The translations under genes and the position numbers were made by a program. The notes below the pieces were generated by a model. The model worked only from the letters and a program-made list of their open reading frames with translations. It had not been told where the DNA came from and made no database searches. Source: Solobacterium sp. (GTDB taxonomy: Bacteria; Bacillota_I; Bacilli_A; Erysipelotrichales; Erysipelotrichaceae). Taken from it: a stretch of 23,291 bases of DNA. Positions within the stretch are counted from its first letter, which is position 1; every line of letters begins with the position of its first letter. The stretch is from positions 1-23,291 of the forward strand of contig JAFVFM010000221.1 of assembly GCA_017475415.1 (NCBI GenBank), written 5' to 3'. Shown in pieces: positions 23,246 to 23,291 of the stretch.

Positions 23246-23291
23246 GCGCCAGTGGTGGAATGGCAGACACGTACGCTTGAGGGGCGTATGA
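23246..23291 (+). tRNA. tRNA-Leu (anticodon GAG), 5' part, cut by the window edge
   Basis: Acceptor strand GCGCCAG (23246-23252), T8-G9, a 3-bp D stem GTG/CAC around GAATGGCAGA, then anticodon stem TACGC/GCGTA around loop TTGAGGG. The anticodon is GAG (23279-23281), reading Leu codons CUC/CUU. The D-arm sequence is typical of class II tRNA-Leu. The variable arm, T arm and 3' end are beyond the window. Confidence 0.9.

Noticed and set aside
1..23291. CRISPR array, insertion sequence, toxin-antitoxin pair or defence island
   Set aside because: I found no regularly spaced repeats, no transposase-like ORF, no terminal inverted repeats and no recognisable toxin or defence gene; the only mobile-element hint is the rlmD end at the left edge.

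Overview
The window is a compact, AT-rich stretch of a low-GC Gram-positive (Firmicutes) chromosome. Three things point that way: the pcrA-ligA-gatC-gatA-gatB gene order, AGGAGG-type ribosome binding sites on many genes, and the TypA, RluA and DUF1349 protein types. Several proteins (GatA with a TGDS signature, a divergent LigA, the VanY-type wall protein) suggest an Erysipelotrichia-like or related lineage. That placement is inference from protein style, not from a database search.

Layout, left to right. (1) Positions 1-9823, minus strand: a housekeeping run read pcrA > ligA > gatC > gatA > gatB > a 224-aa one-pass membrane protein, then an intrinsic terminator, then the 23S rRNA uracil methyltransferase gene (rlmD type). 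Next come a small ArpU/sigma-like helix-turn-helix protein whose start lies inside the rlmD 3' end, and the first codons of another gene at the left edge. (2) 9903-12600, plus strand: a SAM-dependent methyltransferase, an RluA-type pseudouridine synthase and a membrane-anchored VanY/M15B-fold protein that has lost all its metal ligands. The unit ends in a shared bidirectional terminator. (3) 12605-16282, minus strand: GNAT acetyltransferase > cardiolipin synthase > patatin-like lipase > HAD phosphatase, a lipid-flavoured operon. (4) 16404-17384, plus strand: one PAS-GGDEF diguanylate cyclase with an intact I-site. (5) 17413-21255, minus strand: DJ-1/PfpI protein > DUF1349 protein > peptidase T > divergent PfkB sugar kinase > thioredoxin-like lipoprotein. 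(6) 21298-23133, minus strand: typA with its own promoter and terminator. (7) From 23246, plus strand: the 5' part of a tRNA-Leu(GAG) with a good promoter.

Most of the window is conserved chromosomal backbone with very small gaps and many 1-13 nt gene overlaps. No non-coding stretch exceeds about 125 bases, and I see no CRISPR array, insertion sequence or rRNA.

The most interesting observations are these. Three or four transcription units start with TATAAT only 6-9 nt upstream of the ATG and have no usable ribosome binding site, which predicts leaderless mRNAs. An intact ORF encodes a VanY-like protein with every catalytic residue replaced. The rlmD 3' end and its overlapping HTH gene may mark the edge of an integrated element just left of the window.
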